From Ctenosaura bakeri (taxonomy: Eukaryota; Chordata; Lepidosauria; Squamata; Iguanidae), in assembly GCA_948474755.1 (NCBI GenBank), contig CAOLHI010000351.1, forward strand, positions 62,001 to 126,000: a stretch of DNA of 64,000 bases, written 5' to 3'. This document shows positions 11,375 to 22,165 of the stretch, in pieces. The notes under the pieces were generated by a model that saw only the letters and a list, made by a program, of their open reading frames with translations, did not search any database and was not told the DNA's origin. How positions within the stretch are numbered: position 1 is the stretch's first letter; each line of letters opens with the position of its first letter. The position numbers and the translations under genes are program-made.

Positions 11375-11413
<39 letters not shown>
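11300..11413 (+). mobile_element. L2-type LINE 3' tail with (AAT)n
   Basis: TTGTAAGTTGTTCGCCACCT, then GGAGAGGCGGGATACAAAT and about 14 AAT units to 11412. This corresponds to the common reptile L2 3' end (CCGCCTTGAG..GGCGGTATAAAT plus a short tandem tail). Only the 3' end is preserved. Confidence 0.6.
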
Positions 11414-12199
11414 GAATAACTTGCTGAGAACCAACCATATCATTGATAACAAAGTAGTCAGTTCTCAGATCTGCCACCTGGAGATTGAGCCTTTACATGA
11501 TACTATGCAAATTATTCTAATTATGTAATTATACTAATTACGCAAATTCAACACATTAATTTATGCATTTTTTTCTTCCACTAGGTTTCAACCTGTGTAC
11601 CATTTTTATAGAAACAATTGGATTTATTAAACCAATGTACAAAATGCTTAAAGGAATTTAACATGTTACTTGTGAAATCACTACCTTTCAGTAAAACTAT
11701 CTTTTGAGGCAGTTATGGAGATTAATAGACAGGCAGGAACCATGTAAAATGGATCCATATATTCGTAGTGTGGCACAAATAAAAGAACAACAATAATATT
11801 AACAGTTTGTCATGCACGGGTATTTCCAGTGGTATTTTCACCAGATCACTTAAATTTTTGCTATTTTTTATTAACGCAAAAAGCTACATATCCATGAAAA
11901 TACCAAAGGAAATCCATGACTGCCGTCTGATTCATAAGGCAAAATGCAGAGGAAGGTAAGTACAAATAGCAGTAAATGAAGTGGAAACACTGTTATTTTC
12001 TTCATGAAAATATATTAAATACTTTCTTAGAGCCAGGAAAAAGACTAATTTAACTTTATTGGCTCAGTTGGACCTTCCGTCACAATGTACATGTGTGTTC
12101 CCACCCAATTCTTATTTGTTAATATCCAGTTAAGGCAATGATAAATGCATGCATTTTTTTTTTTACATTCCCATTCTCTCTCTCCTCACTAATTACATC
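11414..12199. other. Unique AT-rich non-coding DNA
   Basis: No gene or confident repeat. Small AATTA-rich direct repeats lie near 11515-11545. Confidence 0.45.
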
Positions 12200-12692
12200 T
12201 TCCCATGACAGCCACCTGCATAAATGTCTGCCAATTGAGGCAGCACTCCATGCATCTGATGAAGTGGGCTGCACTCCTCCCTCCTTCCCCCACTATGCAG
12301 TGCATCTTGCCTCACCTCATACCTACTTCTCTTGCTCTTTCCACCTTGCCACTGCACTTCTCACCTGTCAGACTCCAACTCCTTGCTTGTGCCTCTCTGC
12401 CAGCAAGGGAAGGGAGGCAAAGGTACTTCCCCAAGAGGAGGAGGAAGAGGGGGAGGAGGCAGCAGGGAGTGCCCAATACAAACAACAAGTGGAAATGCTG
12501 AGCCGAGCCAAGTCAAGATCAAATCCAAAAGGTCCAGAAAGCTGAAGGTCCATCCAGAGGGGTCAAGAGAGGTGGAATACAAGGGTAATGAGTATTTGCA
12601 TAGTAATTTGCTACAAGCAAACAGTAAGCCACACTGACAGAATTAAATAGCCACTGAAAACAGGTGTTACTCATCATTGTTCCGTTTCCTTA
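12200..12692 (-). mobile_element. LTR-like retroelement relic (part 1)
   Basis: On the minus strand the part from 12685 down reads AACACCTGTTTTCAGTGGCTATTTAATTC, given here as the words CACCTGTTTTC and CTATTTAA, followed by a CTTTGACTT-type leader. It parallels 150-400. The C/T- and GA-rich stretch at 12240-12470 belongs to the same GC-richer block. A Harbinger-like element (12693-13121) interrupts it. Past that insertion the sequence continues with AGATCTAGGCAAAGCAGC-type U3-like DNA at 13125. Calling it an LTR is inferred from layout, not from paired LTRs. Confidence 0.35.
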
Positions 12693-13121
12693 GGCCCTTT
12701 TCGCATGCCATTTCTAAAGCGAAAGGGTCCCTTGAGCTTTGCATAAATGGGAGGAGCGGTCCATACGACACACTCCCATTTACGCGACGCTCAAGAGACT
12801 AAAATGGATCGCGCATGCACCTTTTCATTTTCACCTTAAAACCGAAAATGGTGCGCGGTCATGCAATGCTCCCGGGGCTCGCACACACTTACCTGCCCTG
12901 TGGAGCCTTGGGAGCCAACCCGGTCGCGCTTCCTGCCTCAGCGCTAGCCAACAATTCCCAGGTTGCGCTGCGGTAGGAAGGGGTGGGGCGTTCGCACAGC
13001 GCTCGCACGACCAGGAAGCACTGCAGAACTCAAGCAGCAGGGAAGCAGCAGCGTTCCTCCTGAGGCTTTTTGCACAAGATGCCCCCCCAGCCGCGTGAAT
13101 GGGTCACGTGTGAAAAGGGCC
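12693..13121 (-). mobile_element. Long Harbinger-like MITE, subfamily B (429 bp)
   Basis: Ends are GGCCCTTTTCGCATGCC and CACGTGTGAAAAGGGCC, flanked by a perfect TTA at 12690-12692 and 13122-13124. It lies opposite to the 9550, 40656 and 47234 copies: its GTAAGT word is read on the minus strand (ACTTAC at 12887-12892, preceded in sense by GGGCAG). The stem-loop CTTGAGC..AAATGGGAG paired with CTCCCATTTACGCGACGCTC is at 12731-12795. A 119-codon plus-strand frame (12739-13098) contains THLPALWSLGSQPGRAS, a nucleotide-level relative of the minus-strand frame in the 9550 copy. CpG density is high. Confidence 0.9.
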
Positions 13122-13124
13122 TTA

Positions 13125-13727
13125 ATCTAGGCAAAGCAGCTTCCCTTTGAGCTGTTTGTTTCATCTCCTCTGTGATTGGAGGCTAGGGGGCACAGGTGAA
13201 TATAATTCTTCTAAAGCACTGCTGGTTGCTTCTCCCTATGGAGCTGGGTGCGGCAACTCTGCCTCCACTTGTCCTTCAACGGATGGCGATGTTTGCAGGT
13301 TGGCTTGGTCAATCACTGGCTCTGTTCCTGGCATAATCAGTTGCTCATCGACCTCAGAGCTGTCATCTATCATATCACCATCACTTCCTTCCTCAATCCT
13401 TCATCCCTGGTCTTACTCCTCCTCCTCTCTTGGGAGCCCTTGCTCTACCTTTCACTCTTACAAGGTGGCTCTCCTTTGATTCTGGCACTCCACTGCTTTC
13501 ACCACACACTCTCATTCCTCTTCCCTTGCCTCATCTTGTGTCCTTTGTACTTTCTTTCACTTGTTTCTTCCAGGCCACCACTTGCATCACTCATCCATCC
13601 TTCCCTCCTACACACTCCCCTACCTCACAAGATGTCCCTCCCTGGCTTCTTGAAGTCTACTGCTGGTACTGCTCACTTTCCCTTCCCTCCTACTTCTTCT
13701 CTCACCCCAGCTCACCTCACACCTCAC
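13125..13727 (-). mobile_element. LTR-like retroelement relic (part 2), pyrimidine-rich
   Basis: This continues the block interrupted at 12693. Near 13130-13200 it has AGGCAAAGCAGCTTCCC and TGTGATTGGAGGCTAGGGGGC. From 13380 to 13727 the plus strand is strongly C/T-rich with many CTTCC and CACTC words, giving long but low-complexity frames (13248-13730). The LTR-element assignment is tentative. The 17 bp word GCACTCCACTGCTTTCA recurs at 13487 and again at 14601, on either side of the hAT element. Confidence 0.3.
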
Positions 13728-14558
13728 TAGAGATGTGAAGGTCTAGGGAAAAAAAATGGAAAAATGTGGGGAAAACACCATTTTTTCCCATGAAGCCTTT
13801 TTTTGTTTTTTTCCAAAAAATTGGAAAAATTGAAAGGAAGAAAATCAATTATGGAATGCTTTATTTTAGCATGATGAATAAAATCTTTATGACAAGGTGT
13901 TCATATATTCTCCAAATCAATTCTAAAAATTATGTTACAGTATCAGATTATTCTAATTTCTGTGCATGGAGGACAAGCAAGTCCTAGGTTACAAACTAAA
14001 CTCTCCAGCGCAAGAGCAAGATGCATTCCTTCCTTTAGGGGGCACGTAGTCCCTCCCTCCTCCCTTCCACACACTTTTTCCCCTTCAATTCTTTTTATGG
14101 GAATGGGTGCTTTATGTCTATTTGATAGAGAAAATGGAGAGAAAATATAAGTAATTTTCTTTGTTCCTAATTTTCTTCTTTGTTTGTTTCTTTTCCCCCT
14201 GTTCCACATAAACTAGCAAAACCAAAGAGGTTCTGTCCAGTTCAGGGGATTGTTGCTCCATTTGTTAAAAATAAATTGTTTTCTAAAACAATGCAAGTAA
14301 ATTCCATTTGTAGTAATTGTTTGAATACACTGCATTTTTAATATAACAATTGTGATAGTTTTATGCCAAATCAAATTGTACATAGTCATATTTTACATCC
14401 CTAAAGTAACAGAGTGACTTTCAATCTGTAAAAAATGCTAATGTTGCATTTTTTCAATTTTTCCAAAAATTTCCATTTTTTTCTGAAAAAAAACATAACA
14501 AAAAAACACACCATTTTTCTTCCATGGCTTCAAAATTTCAAGAAATTTTACATCTCTA
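13728..14558. mobile_element. hAT-type DNA transposon relic (831 bp)
   Basis: Terminal repeats are TAGAGATGTGAAGG at the left and TTTTACATCTCTA at the right. A perfect 8 bp target duplication, CACCTCAC, lies at 13720-13727 and 14559-14566. Both subterminal regions are full of GGAAAAA/TTTTTCC runs in inverted orientation (13748-13850 and 14450-14540), which could form a long foldback. The middle has a GC-richer stretch near 14000-14110. I see no transposase domain, so it is non-autonomous or an internally deleted copy. Confidence 0.88.
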
Positions 14559-14619
14559 CACCTCACACCCTCTCAGGGCATACCTCCTTTGTTTTTTGCA
14601 CTCCACTGCTTTCAGTTTA

Positions 14620-14890
14620 TTTATCCCCTGCCTTCCCCCACAAAACAACAGAGCTCAAAGCAACTTACCCATTAAAACAGGTACTGTATAGTTTAAGCAC
14701 ACAAAGCAACAACAACCATAAAATGGAATTAAACTAGTTAGCAACCCAGAAAACCGTTTTGATGCACAATTAAAAATGTTAAAAAGCAGTTTACAAAGTA
14801 GTACAATTAAAGCAGTACTAGCTTTCTTGAAAAGCCTTCTGTCCCCAATGGTGCAAACGTATGGTGGCTTGCAAAATCTAACAACAAAAC
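14620..14890. repeat. Dispersed squamate repeat, class unassigned
   Basis: TTTATTTATCCCCTGCCTTC, then GAGCTCAAAGCAACTTACCC and an A-rich stretch with AATTAAAA words, ending near AAAAGCCTTCTG at 14832. The same succession (TTTATACCxCC, CTCAAGGCAGxTTACA, A-rich AATTAAAA, AAAAGCCT) is seen at 25915, 54955 and 60225. It is a known pattern in lizard genomes, but I cannot give its superfamily. Confidence 0.5.
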
Positions 14891-16119
14891 AAAACACATT
14901 ATTAAGGAAATATGCTATTTTCCATAAGAAAGAAACCTATTCACCACAGCAGAAGTTTATTCTTAAGAGATAGATTTGATATGGATAATCCAATCTACCA
15001 AACACTGGGGCTTGAATAGTTTAACTGGAGAAGCAGACTGCTCAGTTTAAATTGCCTGTATTATTAAAGCTGGTCCATCTGTTCTATAGCTCATAGGCTG
15101 CATTTCACCTCACTGAAGCATGCCAAAGCGAAACTGTGGAATCAAATGGCTAAGAACAGTTTGTTCTTATCTAGACGGTGTACATTTCTTGTCTCCTATG
15201 CTAATTCTAGTCTAATATACAGGTAAGCTCTCTCCACTCCAAGTCTCATTTTTTTCCCCTGGAAATATGTGAAGAAAAAACTGATGCAGTCAATTTGATC
15301 ATCTACATATTTCTGAACATGTGATATTGATTGGCATAACAGTATGATTCCTACTGTCAGACACCTTTCGAATATGCAAGTTGGACAGAAAATCAGACCT
15401 TCTTTAGAGTCTGGAGAATACAGAGTAGAGTGGGTTTTTATTTTAAGACAGAAGGGAGTAATCTGGCCAGCTAGTAAATCATCTGGTTCAATCTTATCCA
15501 TAGGAAAGGCTATACTGGAGATCCTGACAGAAAAGAATGGGTATGTGTATGCACACATGTGTGTGGTTCTACAGAAGGTTTGCACATGAAATCATACTGT
15601 GGAGAAGGGTTGATTATAAGCTTGAAGAATAAGGTGAGGTATGTGAAGTAGTTTTTCATAGTTCAAACACACCACTTGAAGAATGTCCATTGTATTTGTA
15701 ACTGTTTTAATATATGATTTTGTACCTTGGGAATGACATTCTCAATGGAAGGTGGCATACAAATATGATAAGACAGACAACAGACAAATGTTGGGTATGA
15801 TCCTGCATCTGGAGATATAGCTAAGAGATGTTGCTACTCTAGTCTCTCATTCAATTGCCTTCCTTAAACCCCTCCACTCCCCCAAAAAACACCTTTTAAA
15901 TATCCAGGTATTTTCTTATAGCTGGACACAAAGTGACAGGAATCTGCTGGAGTCTCTGGGGATCTTCCAGAGGACCTTGAAGATGATTCCATTGCACTTG
16001 TCTACTGTCCCTCTGTTCTCCATCAACCAGGAGATAGCTGACTTCAGGGGACTGCAACTGAAAAATGAGAGGTGGGGAAAAATTGGTTATTGATGAAACC
16101 CCCAGCTCAGAAACCACTC
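14891..16119. other. Unique AT-rich DNA with an L2-like tail
   Basis: No gene is supported. At about 15700-15785, TTTTAATATATGATTTTGTACC with GGAAGGTGGCATACAAAT looks like the 3' end of an L2-type LINE on the plus strand, low confidence. A pair of overlapping 80-130 codon frames at 15196-15589 on opposite strands has no recognisable domain. Confidence 0.45.
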
Positions 16120-16606
16120 AGCAAGCTACTGGGGAAGAGCAGAAGACAAAAATGAATAACACTGTTGACTAATGATGCAACTGGACTTAAGCTGGAAGGA
16201 TGTTCAACTGTTGACATTCTCACAGATGAAGGGAAAGTCTGAAGCTGCACAACACATATTGTAAGAATGTGAAATGTGAGAAGCATGATTCAGGGGAAGC
16301 TAGATATTGTAAAATAAGAAATGGCATGTGTTAGACAGGAATGGGACATTTTGAGGTAATTCCACAGTGTTTTTCCCAGAAAATGAGAATCTAAGAAGAA
16401 ACAGGATGACATTAATAGTGAGGAGAGATGTAGCAAAAACAGTTGAAGAATTTAAAGTAAAAAATTGATTTAATAATTAAAAAGACTTCTGAGAATACTC
16501 ATCAGAATAACCATAATCCAAATTTATGGTCCAGCCTTGGAGGCAGAAGATTAAAAAACTGAAAAATTCTGTGCTGGAAGCCAGGAGAAAACTGATCATA
16601 CACTAA
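16120..16606 (+). mobile_element. RTE-BovB LINE relic, endonuclease part
   Basis: Fragments of the BovB endonuclease can be read with frameshifts. They include a GKLDIVK/EMAC region near 16290-16345, GMGHFEV near 16345, a VAKTVEEFKVKN piece near 16430, and ILRIITIQIYGPALEAED at 16490-16550 (family wording ITVIQVYAPTSNAEE). A 105 bp MITE interrupts the element at 16607 and the reading resumes at 16715. Start is approximate. Confidence 0.72.
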
Positions 16607-16711
16607 GGCCCTTTCCGCCAGCTGGCCCCTCCCAAAACTGCAAACCCCAGGATTCCATAGGATGTTGAAAGTGGAATAATAGCGCTATAACAGTCTAGTG
16701 CAGAAAGGGCC
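16607..16711. mobile_element. Short Harbinger-like MITE (105 bp) inside BovB
   Basis: Starts GGCCCTTTCCGCCAGC, ends CTAGTGCAGAAAGGGCC, flanked by TAA at 16604-16606 and 16712-16714. The interior (ACTGCAAACxCCAGGATTCC, GTTGAAAGTGGAATAATAGC) equals one half of the palindromic element at 43502-43681, so this is a half-length deletion form. Both copies sit inside BovB relics. No coding capacity. Confidence 0.9.
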
Positions 16712-16714
16712 TAA

Positions 16715-18063
16715 GACAAGGCTTCTTGTTAATCCTAAGTGGTTGGAATGCAAAAGAAGGAAACAGAGCAGAATCAGATATTGTAAGAGAATTTGGCTTG
16801 GATCAACAAATGAAACAGGAGAACAACTGACTGAATTTTATGATGCCAACAGTTTGTTCATAGCAAAAACATTCTTCAGGTGACCCAACTAGTGACTGTA
16901 CACATGGACATCACCTAATGGCAAATACAGAAACCAGATGGACTACATAATTAGAAACAGAAGATGAAGAAGCTCTATTGTCTCTTCAAAAACAAGACCA
17001 GGAGCAAATTGTGGCACAGGCCATGAACCGGTAATATCAAAAATTAGATTAAAGCTAAAGAAGAACAGTAAATCAACCAATATGCCAACATACAACCTGA
17101 ACAAGATCCCTGTGAAACTTAAATATAATGTAAACATAGATTTGCGCTATTACACCTAATTAACTAGGAGCCAGAAAAACTCTGAACTGAAGCCACATTG
17201 TGAGGGAAGAATGCAAAAATGGCATGCCAAAAGACCTGTCTCAAGTAACAGAGACAGAATCTACTCAAATTCTTTTAAAAAAAATCTGTCAATTATGATA
17301 ATAATGGGCAAAGTGAGAGATGACGTAGGGAGACATTCATATTAAATATCTGTTGTCAGCAATGGACTAGATGAGGGCAAACAAATTGAAAGGTAATCCA
17401 GACAAGAGAGAAACTTTTACTATAAATGGAATAAGAAGTGCCAGATGTCCAAACTGGGTTCAGAAGAGGATAATGGGGTGCATCAATGAACCATCCTATG
17501 CTTTATAAATGATAGCAAATATGATTGCGTAGTTCATGAAAAACTATGGATTTATCTTAAAGAAATGGGCGTACCACAACATTTGATTATCTTAATGAGT
17601 AACCTGTATTCAGGACAAGAGACCACCATTAGGACAGAAAACGGATAAACAGAAAGGTTTCCAGTTGGCAAAGAAGTCAAGCTGTATTTTGTCACCCTGT
17701 CTGTCACTGATTGTTTCATATGCAAAGTTGGATTAGACTCTGAGCAAGGAGGTGTGAAAATTGGAGGAAGAAACGTCAACAATTTAATATATACAGGTGA
17801 TACCATACTACTTGCAGAAAATAGAAAATACTTGAAACAATACTTGAAGAAAGTCCATGAGAAGACATGACTATCTAGGAAAGAAAATAATATGTGGTAA
17901 GGTAGAAGGCAGTAGGAAAACAGGAAGACCACATTACAGGTGGATAAACTCAATCAAGGAAGCCACAGCCCTGAGTCTGCAAGACCTGAGCAGGGCTGTT
18001 GATGACTGGGTTACTTGGAGGTATCTCATTTGTGGGGTTACCATAGGTCAAGATTGACTTGGC
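16715..18063 (+). mobile_element. RTE-BovB LINE relic, endonuclease to 3' end, internally deleted
   Basis: Continuation of the BovB ORF. Visible pieces are LGSTNETGEQLTEFYDANSL (16795-16855), a YTWTSPDGK-like stretch at 16900, IDYIIRNRRWRSSIVSSKTR (16940-17000), GANCGTGHEPVISKIRLKLK (17005-17065), and degraded RT. Next are ILSPCLSL near 17700 and an NNLIYTGDTILLAENRKYLK reading at 17775-17835. The text then jumps to the C-terminal MRRHDYLGKKIICGKVEGSR and LQDLSRAVDDWVTWR, ending at 18060. The RNase-like middle part is missing, so there is an internal deletion at about 17850. No intact ORF. Confidence 0.9.
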
Positions 18064-18845
18064 ATCAGTTAAAACAGTGATTGGTAGTGAATTCTGACCT
18101 CCACAATGACCCCCCAAAATGAGTTGTGATGGCATACATCGAATTTATGCCATCATCATTCACCAGCAGGATGACATTAATCACGTTTGTAGGTTTGATT
18201 GCCTAGCTCCACGTTCCTTAATGTGGTGTCGTCCAGATGTTCGGGACTACAACTACCAAAGTGCCTAGTAAGCATAGCCAATTGCCATGCTGTTTCAGGA
18301 TGTACATCTGCCAGGTATCACATTGGAAGAGACTGACTTAGGTCTTTCCCATGTGTTTAGCATTTTCTTTCACTTCTTCCCTACTAATGAAGGGGAAATA
18401 TCTCCTCCTGGCCAGAGCCAAGAAAGTTGTTTAATTCATTCTCTCTACTTAATTATGTGAAGTCACACCATGGAAAGGGCACTTCCTGACACTTGTAGGT
18501 GATGGGAAAGAGACAAGTTGTGCTGTCCTGGTAGGTATGTTGACTGTGCCTGAACAATTGCGAATCATGATTATTATTATACATGCTCCCTGCATGCAAA
18601 ATGGTATTATCAGAAGATTTGATTGAATTCCCAAGAAATACAAAACAACTTTAGAGGAAGGACTCTCCAAATGGCATGGGACATCCTCAAAAAAATGCCA
18701 TGAAGACTGGGCATACTTAGGGTCCACAGAATGTTGAATGTCTGCTGTGGTGATGAGGGGACAGTATGGAAGGAAGTCTCTTAAAGGAAGAGGAAATGAA
18801 TACTGAACAAGATCACTGCACCACTCCCACTTGCTCTTAACCACA
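18064..18845. other. Non-coding DNA, no confident feature
   Basis: No gene. The stretch just after the BovB end (to about 18150) may include its 3' UTR. A 135-codon minus-strand frame (18449-18856) has no recognisable domain and no supporting context. Confidence 0.45.
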
Positions 18846-19077
18846 GGCATTTTCATATCACAAAACTAGAGTGTTATATTCCACTTGAATTGCCATGGCA
18901 GCATTCAATGGGATCCTGGGATTTGTAGTTGAGAGGGGGGTGGTGTTTAGAATTTTAAGCCAAAGAGCTCTGTTGGGCTCTTTGCATCCAAACTGTAAAC
19001 CACAGGATTCCAAAGGATGTAGCCATGGAAGTCACAGTGTAATCATAGCACACTTCACTGTGCGGTATGAAAGGACT
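18846..19077. mobile_element. Foldback MITE, Harbinger-like ends
   Basis: Begins GGCATTTTCATATCAC and ends GTGCGGTATGAAAGGACT. Its two halves are inverted relative to each other: TTGCCATGGCAGCATTC and GGGATCCTGGGATTTGTAG on the left, CACAGGATTCCAAAGGATG and AGCCATGGAAGTCACAGTG on the right. This wording (ATCCTGGGATTTGTAGTT) is characteristic of abundant small palindromic elements in iguanian genomes. TTA follows the right end, but ACA precedes the left end, so the target duplication is not clean. Confidence 0.65.
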
Positions 19078-19810
19078 TTAACAGTATAATAAAGATTCAT
19101 TTTAATAGCTTACCTTTGACCAAGTTATTGTAGTAATGTAAAGGCATCAAAATTTGTAGTCACTGTGGATTTTGAAAGGTAATATTAACTTTACTAAAAT
19201 ATGGTGTTGGGTAAGTTTGGGGGTTTTTTTTGCACATTTGATTAAAACACATCTCTATGTCATTTTCCTTTTTACCACAACATCTTATCAGAAATAAAAG
19301 CTTAGTTATCATAACTCGGTAACACGAGGCAGACAAAGTAGTGCTTTTAAAAGGTATTCAAGGTTGAAGGCATATTACAGTAATAGTCATTAGTCTGCAG
19401 CACATGTGTATTTTAGAAACAGCCTCTGAAATACAGTATTATATTTGATTACTCAACTAAAACATAGTTATCCATTAACCCCCAGGGAGCCACGTCCCCA
19501 TAGCACGCCTAAGGCCATGTCATTTCATGTGTCCCCATTATTTTCCATGATATAGCAACAGCAACAGGGCATCCAGAAATACCATAAGGTCACACCACTG
19601 TCATTTCCATAGAAGCTATAGTATATATTACCTCAAGGATAAACTGAGCTAAACTGAAATAATTGGGACTGAACAAGGTCAAAAGGAACACAAAAGAAAT
19701 TCAAGGGTATGCAGGATTAATTTAAAAAAGAGACAGACATTTTTCATACTTGACACTTTCCTCATTTCTGTGTTTTCTGTTTCCTAATATAATTTAAAAA
19801 CACAACATCA
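19078..19810. other. Unique AT-rich non-coding DNA
   Basis: No gene or confident repeat. Confidence 0.45.
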
Positions 19811-19818
19811 TACTGACT

Positions 19819-20265
19819 AGAATATGCAAGTTAAAAAAAATTCTTCTCATAATGATTTGTACTAATTTTCACAGAAAGGTGTTCATATGCAAATCACTTG
19901 TAGACAATGAAATAGTGATCCCATGAAGAGTCAGATCCAAAAAGATTTATTGCTGTTATTACAGCTTGGTTCTGGAAAGGTATTTACTGGAGACAGAAGA
20001 CTTCAAGAGTTATCACTGCCCATTTTATAACCATAGACTCACCATACAGCTGGACTTTGTGTTCTTTAGATATATAATGTTTTGTTATGTTAACTTAATT
20101 TAAGAAAAAAGAATTTGCAAGTTTAAAAAAACCTCCTCATAATGATTTGCACTAATTTACACAGAAAGGTGTTCATGGCATCCCTTGTAGATAATGAAAT
20201 ACTGATCCCATAAAGTGTCAGGTCCAAAAAGGTTTATTGTTATTATTATGGTTTGGTACAGAAGA
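19819..20265 (+). repeat. Local tandem duplication, unit about 290 bp
   Basis: The sequence at 19827-19975 recurs at 20117-20265: TGCAAGTT.AAAAAAA, CTCATAATGATTTG, ACTAATTT.CACAGAAAGG, TGTTCATxxGCA, CTTGTAGA.AATGAAATA, TGATCCCAT.AAG.GTCAG, TCCAAAAAG.TTTATTG. Identity is high (roughly 85 percent by eye) over about 150 bp with a 290 bp offset, and the region between them is more weakly similar. No known transposon is recognised, so this may be an old local duplication of unique sequence. Confidence 0.85.
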
Positions 20266-20813
20266 GCAAATGTTGTATAATTCTTCTGTGTCAGTTTATT
20301 TCTCGAGAACTTCAGTGTTCACATTTGTTATGACATTAGAATCAGTGGTGCCCAATGGCATGATTCCATTCATCGAAGCTTATTTTGTTATTATTTAGTC
20401 TTTTTGTGAATCATTCCTGTATACGATGGACTAAATCTAGCTGCTATTCTCCAGCAGAGTAAAACAACAGATTCAGTTCCTGAATAGTAATTCAACACTT
20501 TTGTAAATCCCACTGATGCAATTGGTTTACTCTATTTATAGTTAGACTTTACCTCAATGGCTGCTTGAGGTATATACAAATAAAAGTATTTATGATAATA
20601 AATAATGATATCCTTCAACCTACAAACAATACTGAAAGAAATAAAGAAATAAGATTATATTATAATAAAACAGCGATAAAATCAGACAGCTATACTGACA
20701 ACTGGAATCTCAGCAGAACAATATTAGCCAATATTCTGCATCATCATGTAGCTCCTTCCGCTGATGCCACCTCCCAAAAATAAACCACTTCTTAAGTCAG
20801 TATTCCAACCAAA

Positions 20814-21013
20814 GGGTCTCTGAGGCACTGCAGATTGGGGAGCTGAGGGATCACAACTGCAGTACTCTGTTGGTTGTAGGAGGCATTGAAACAAGCAACT
20901 GGAGATACCCCTTGGGGTCGTACCATGACCCATTGTTTCAGTGTACCCTGCCACTGGGGAAGCACTGCAGTCCTCACTCTCCAGCACTCTAATCTGCAGA
21001 GCCTCAGAAACCC
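20814..21013. repeat. Foldback (inverted repeat) element, about 200 bp
   Basis: The outer arm GGGTCTCTGAGGCACTGCAG (20814 onward) pairs with CTGCAGAGCCTCAGAAACCC ending at 21013. Pairing continues with substitutions through GGGGAGCTGAGG and CTGCAGT to TTGAAACAA against TTGTTTCAG, leaving a loop of about 40 bases near 20900-20935. No target duplication is obvious. It may be a foldback DNA transposon; no second copy is recognised here. Confidence 0.65.
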
Positions 21014-21111
21014 AGTGGTTAGAATGCTGCCTGGTTTAAGAAGTAGAATTGGGAAGTTGTGTTCAGTCATTAATGACTGTAAATGGAAATCCCAAAAGTT
21101 ATGAGACTGTA

Positions 21112-21306
21112 AATCTGGCTTGTGTATTTGCCTTCAAGTCACTTGTCTCATAGGGTTTTCTTAGGCAGGGAATAACCAGAGGTGGTTTTGCTTTTCTTTC
21201 CTCTGAAATATAGCCTACAGCACCTCACATTTGCTGACATTCTCCCATCCAAGTACTAATCAGGTTTGACCCTACTTAACTTCCAATATCAGAAAGGTGT
21301 CTTTAG
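21112..21306 (-). mobile_element. 5S rRNA-derived SINE
   Basis: On the minus strand the head reads CTGATATTGGAAGTTAAGTA, GGGTCAAACCTGATTAGTAC, TTGGATGGGAGAATG and GGTGCTGTAGGCT. This follows the 3' two-thirds of 5S rRNA (internal promoter region plus the GGTGCTGTAGGCTT end). The body then has AACCACCTCTGGTTATTCC, CTATGAGACAAGTGACTTG and AAGGCAAATACACAAG. That 3' part resembles the tail of the tRNA-derived SINEs in this window. It is a retroposed pseudogene-like element, not a 5S gene. Confidence 0.85.
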
Positions 21307-22035
21307 GGTATTTAGGATTATGAATTCATGAATACTGAAAAAAAGGCCAGCTGTTATGTTCTCTAGGAATCTGAAAGACAGTACAGAAAAGATAAGCCAG
21401 GTTTCCTGGAAGAGAGTCCTACAACTGGACAAACAGTGATATAATGCCCTCAAAAGATGATGCTATACATGCTATTAGGAAAATATTGTTGGTAAATATG
21501 CACGTGGATCAAAAAGATTTTGGAAATCATGCTGAGAATGAGGCTCACAATATTGTTTTTGGTGCATTGGTTGCTGATCCATAATTGACTGTCTTGCACA
21601 TAGAATACCTCGCTTTTGAAATGTGTTAAAACTGTAATTGGAATGGCGGGGGAGAAGTCAGGGATAGAAATGTAGGAGTGTGTAGCTGCTTTCCTAAGTT
21701 CCTAGTCAGGTTCTATTATAGCATTATTTGTGGTGGGGGCAGGATTTGAAGTGAATGGCCAATATTTGCTCCTGATGCTCCTTTTCACTTATTCTTCCCT
21801 GCTGGAAAATCCAAAGGATCTCTTCACTATTTATTAGTATCAGTCTGTATACCATGTACAAAGCATTTGTCTGAACAAGGCATCCAACTGATTGATGTAA
21901 CACTGACATAGCAGTGATATTTCAGAAACATTTTGTGTGTATAATAAGGAGAAGAAATCTGACCTTTATGTTTCCTTTATTTAGTGTTTTCCCAAAAGAT
22001 GGATCTTTGTTTAGCCCACAGGTGGCTGCCACATC
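21307..22035. other. Unique non-coding DNA
   Basis: No gene or confident repeat. Confidence 0.45.
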
Positions 22036-22157
22036 CTACATTGTTGTTGCTGCTGTGTGCCATCAAGTTATTTCCAACAAATGGTGATCCTAAGGTGAAA
22101 CTATCATGGGGGTTTGTGGGGCTTAGAGTGTGTGATGTGCCCAAGGTCACCCAGTGG
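22036..22157 (-). mobile_element. tRNA-derived SINE, 3' half
   Basis: On the minus strand: CCACTGGGTGACCTTGGGCA, CACACACTCTAAGCCC, CCATGATAGTTTCACC, AATAACTTGATGGCACACAG and the tail CAGCAACAACAATG. The 5' half lies beyond a hAT insertion at 22373-22450. Together they form one nearly full-length SINE. Confidence 0.9.
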
Positions 22158-22165
22158 GTTTTCAT

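Noticed and set aside
13248..13738. 160-codon Leu/Pro/Ser-rich frame
   Set aside because: The underlying DNA is a pyrimidine-rich low-complexity stretch; neighbouring frames are equally open.
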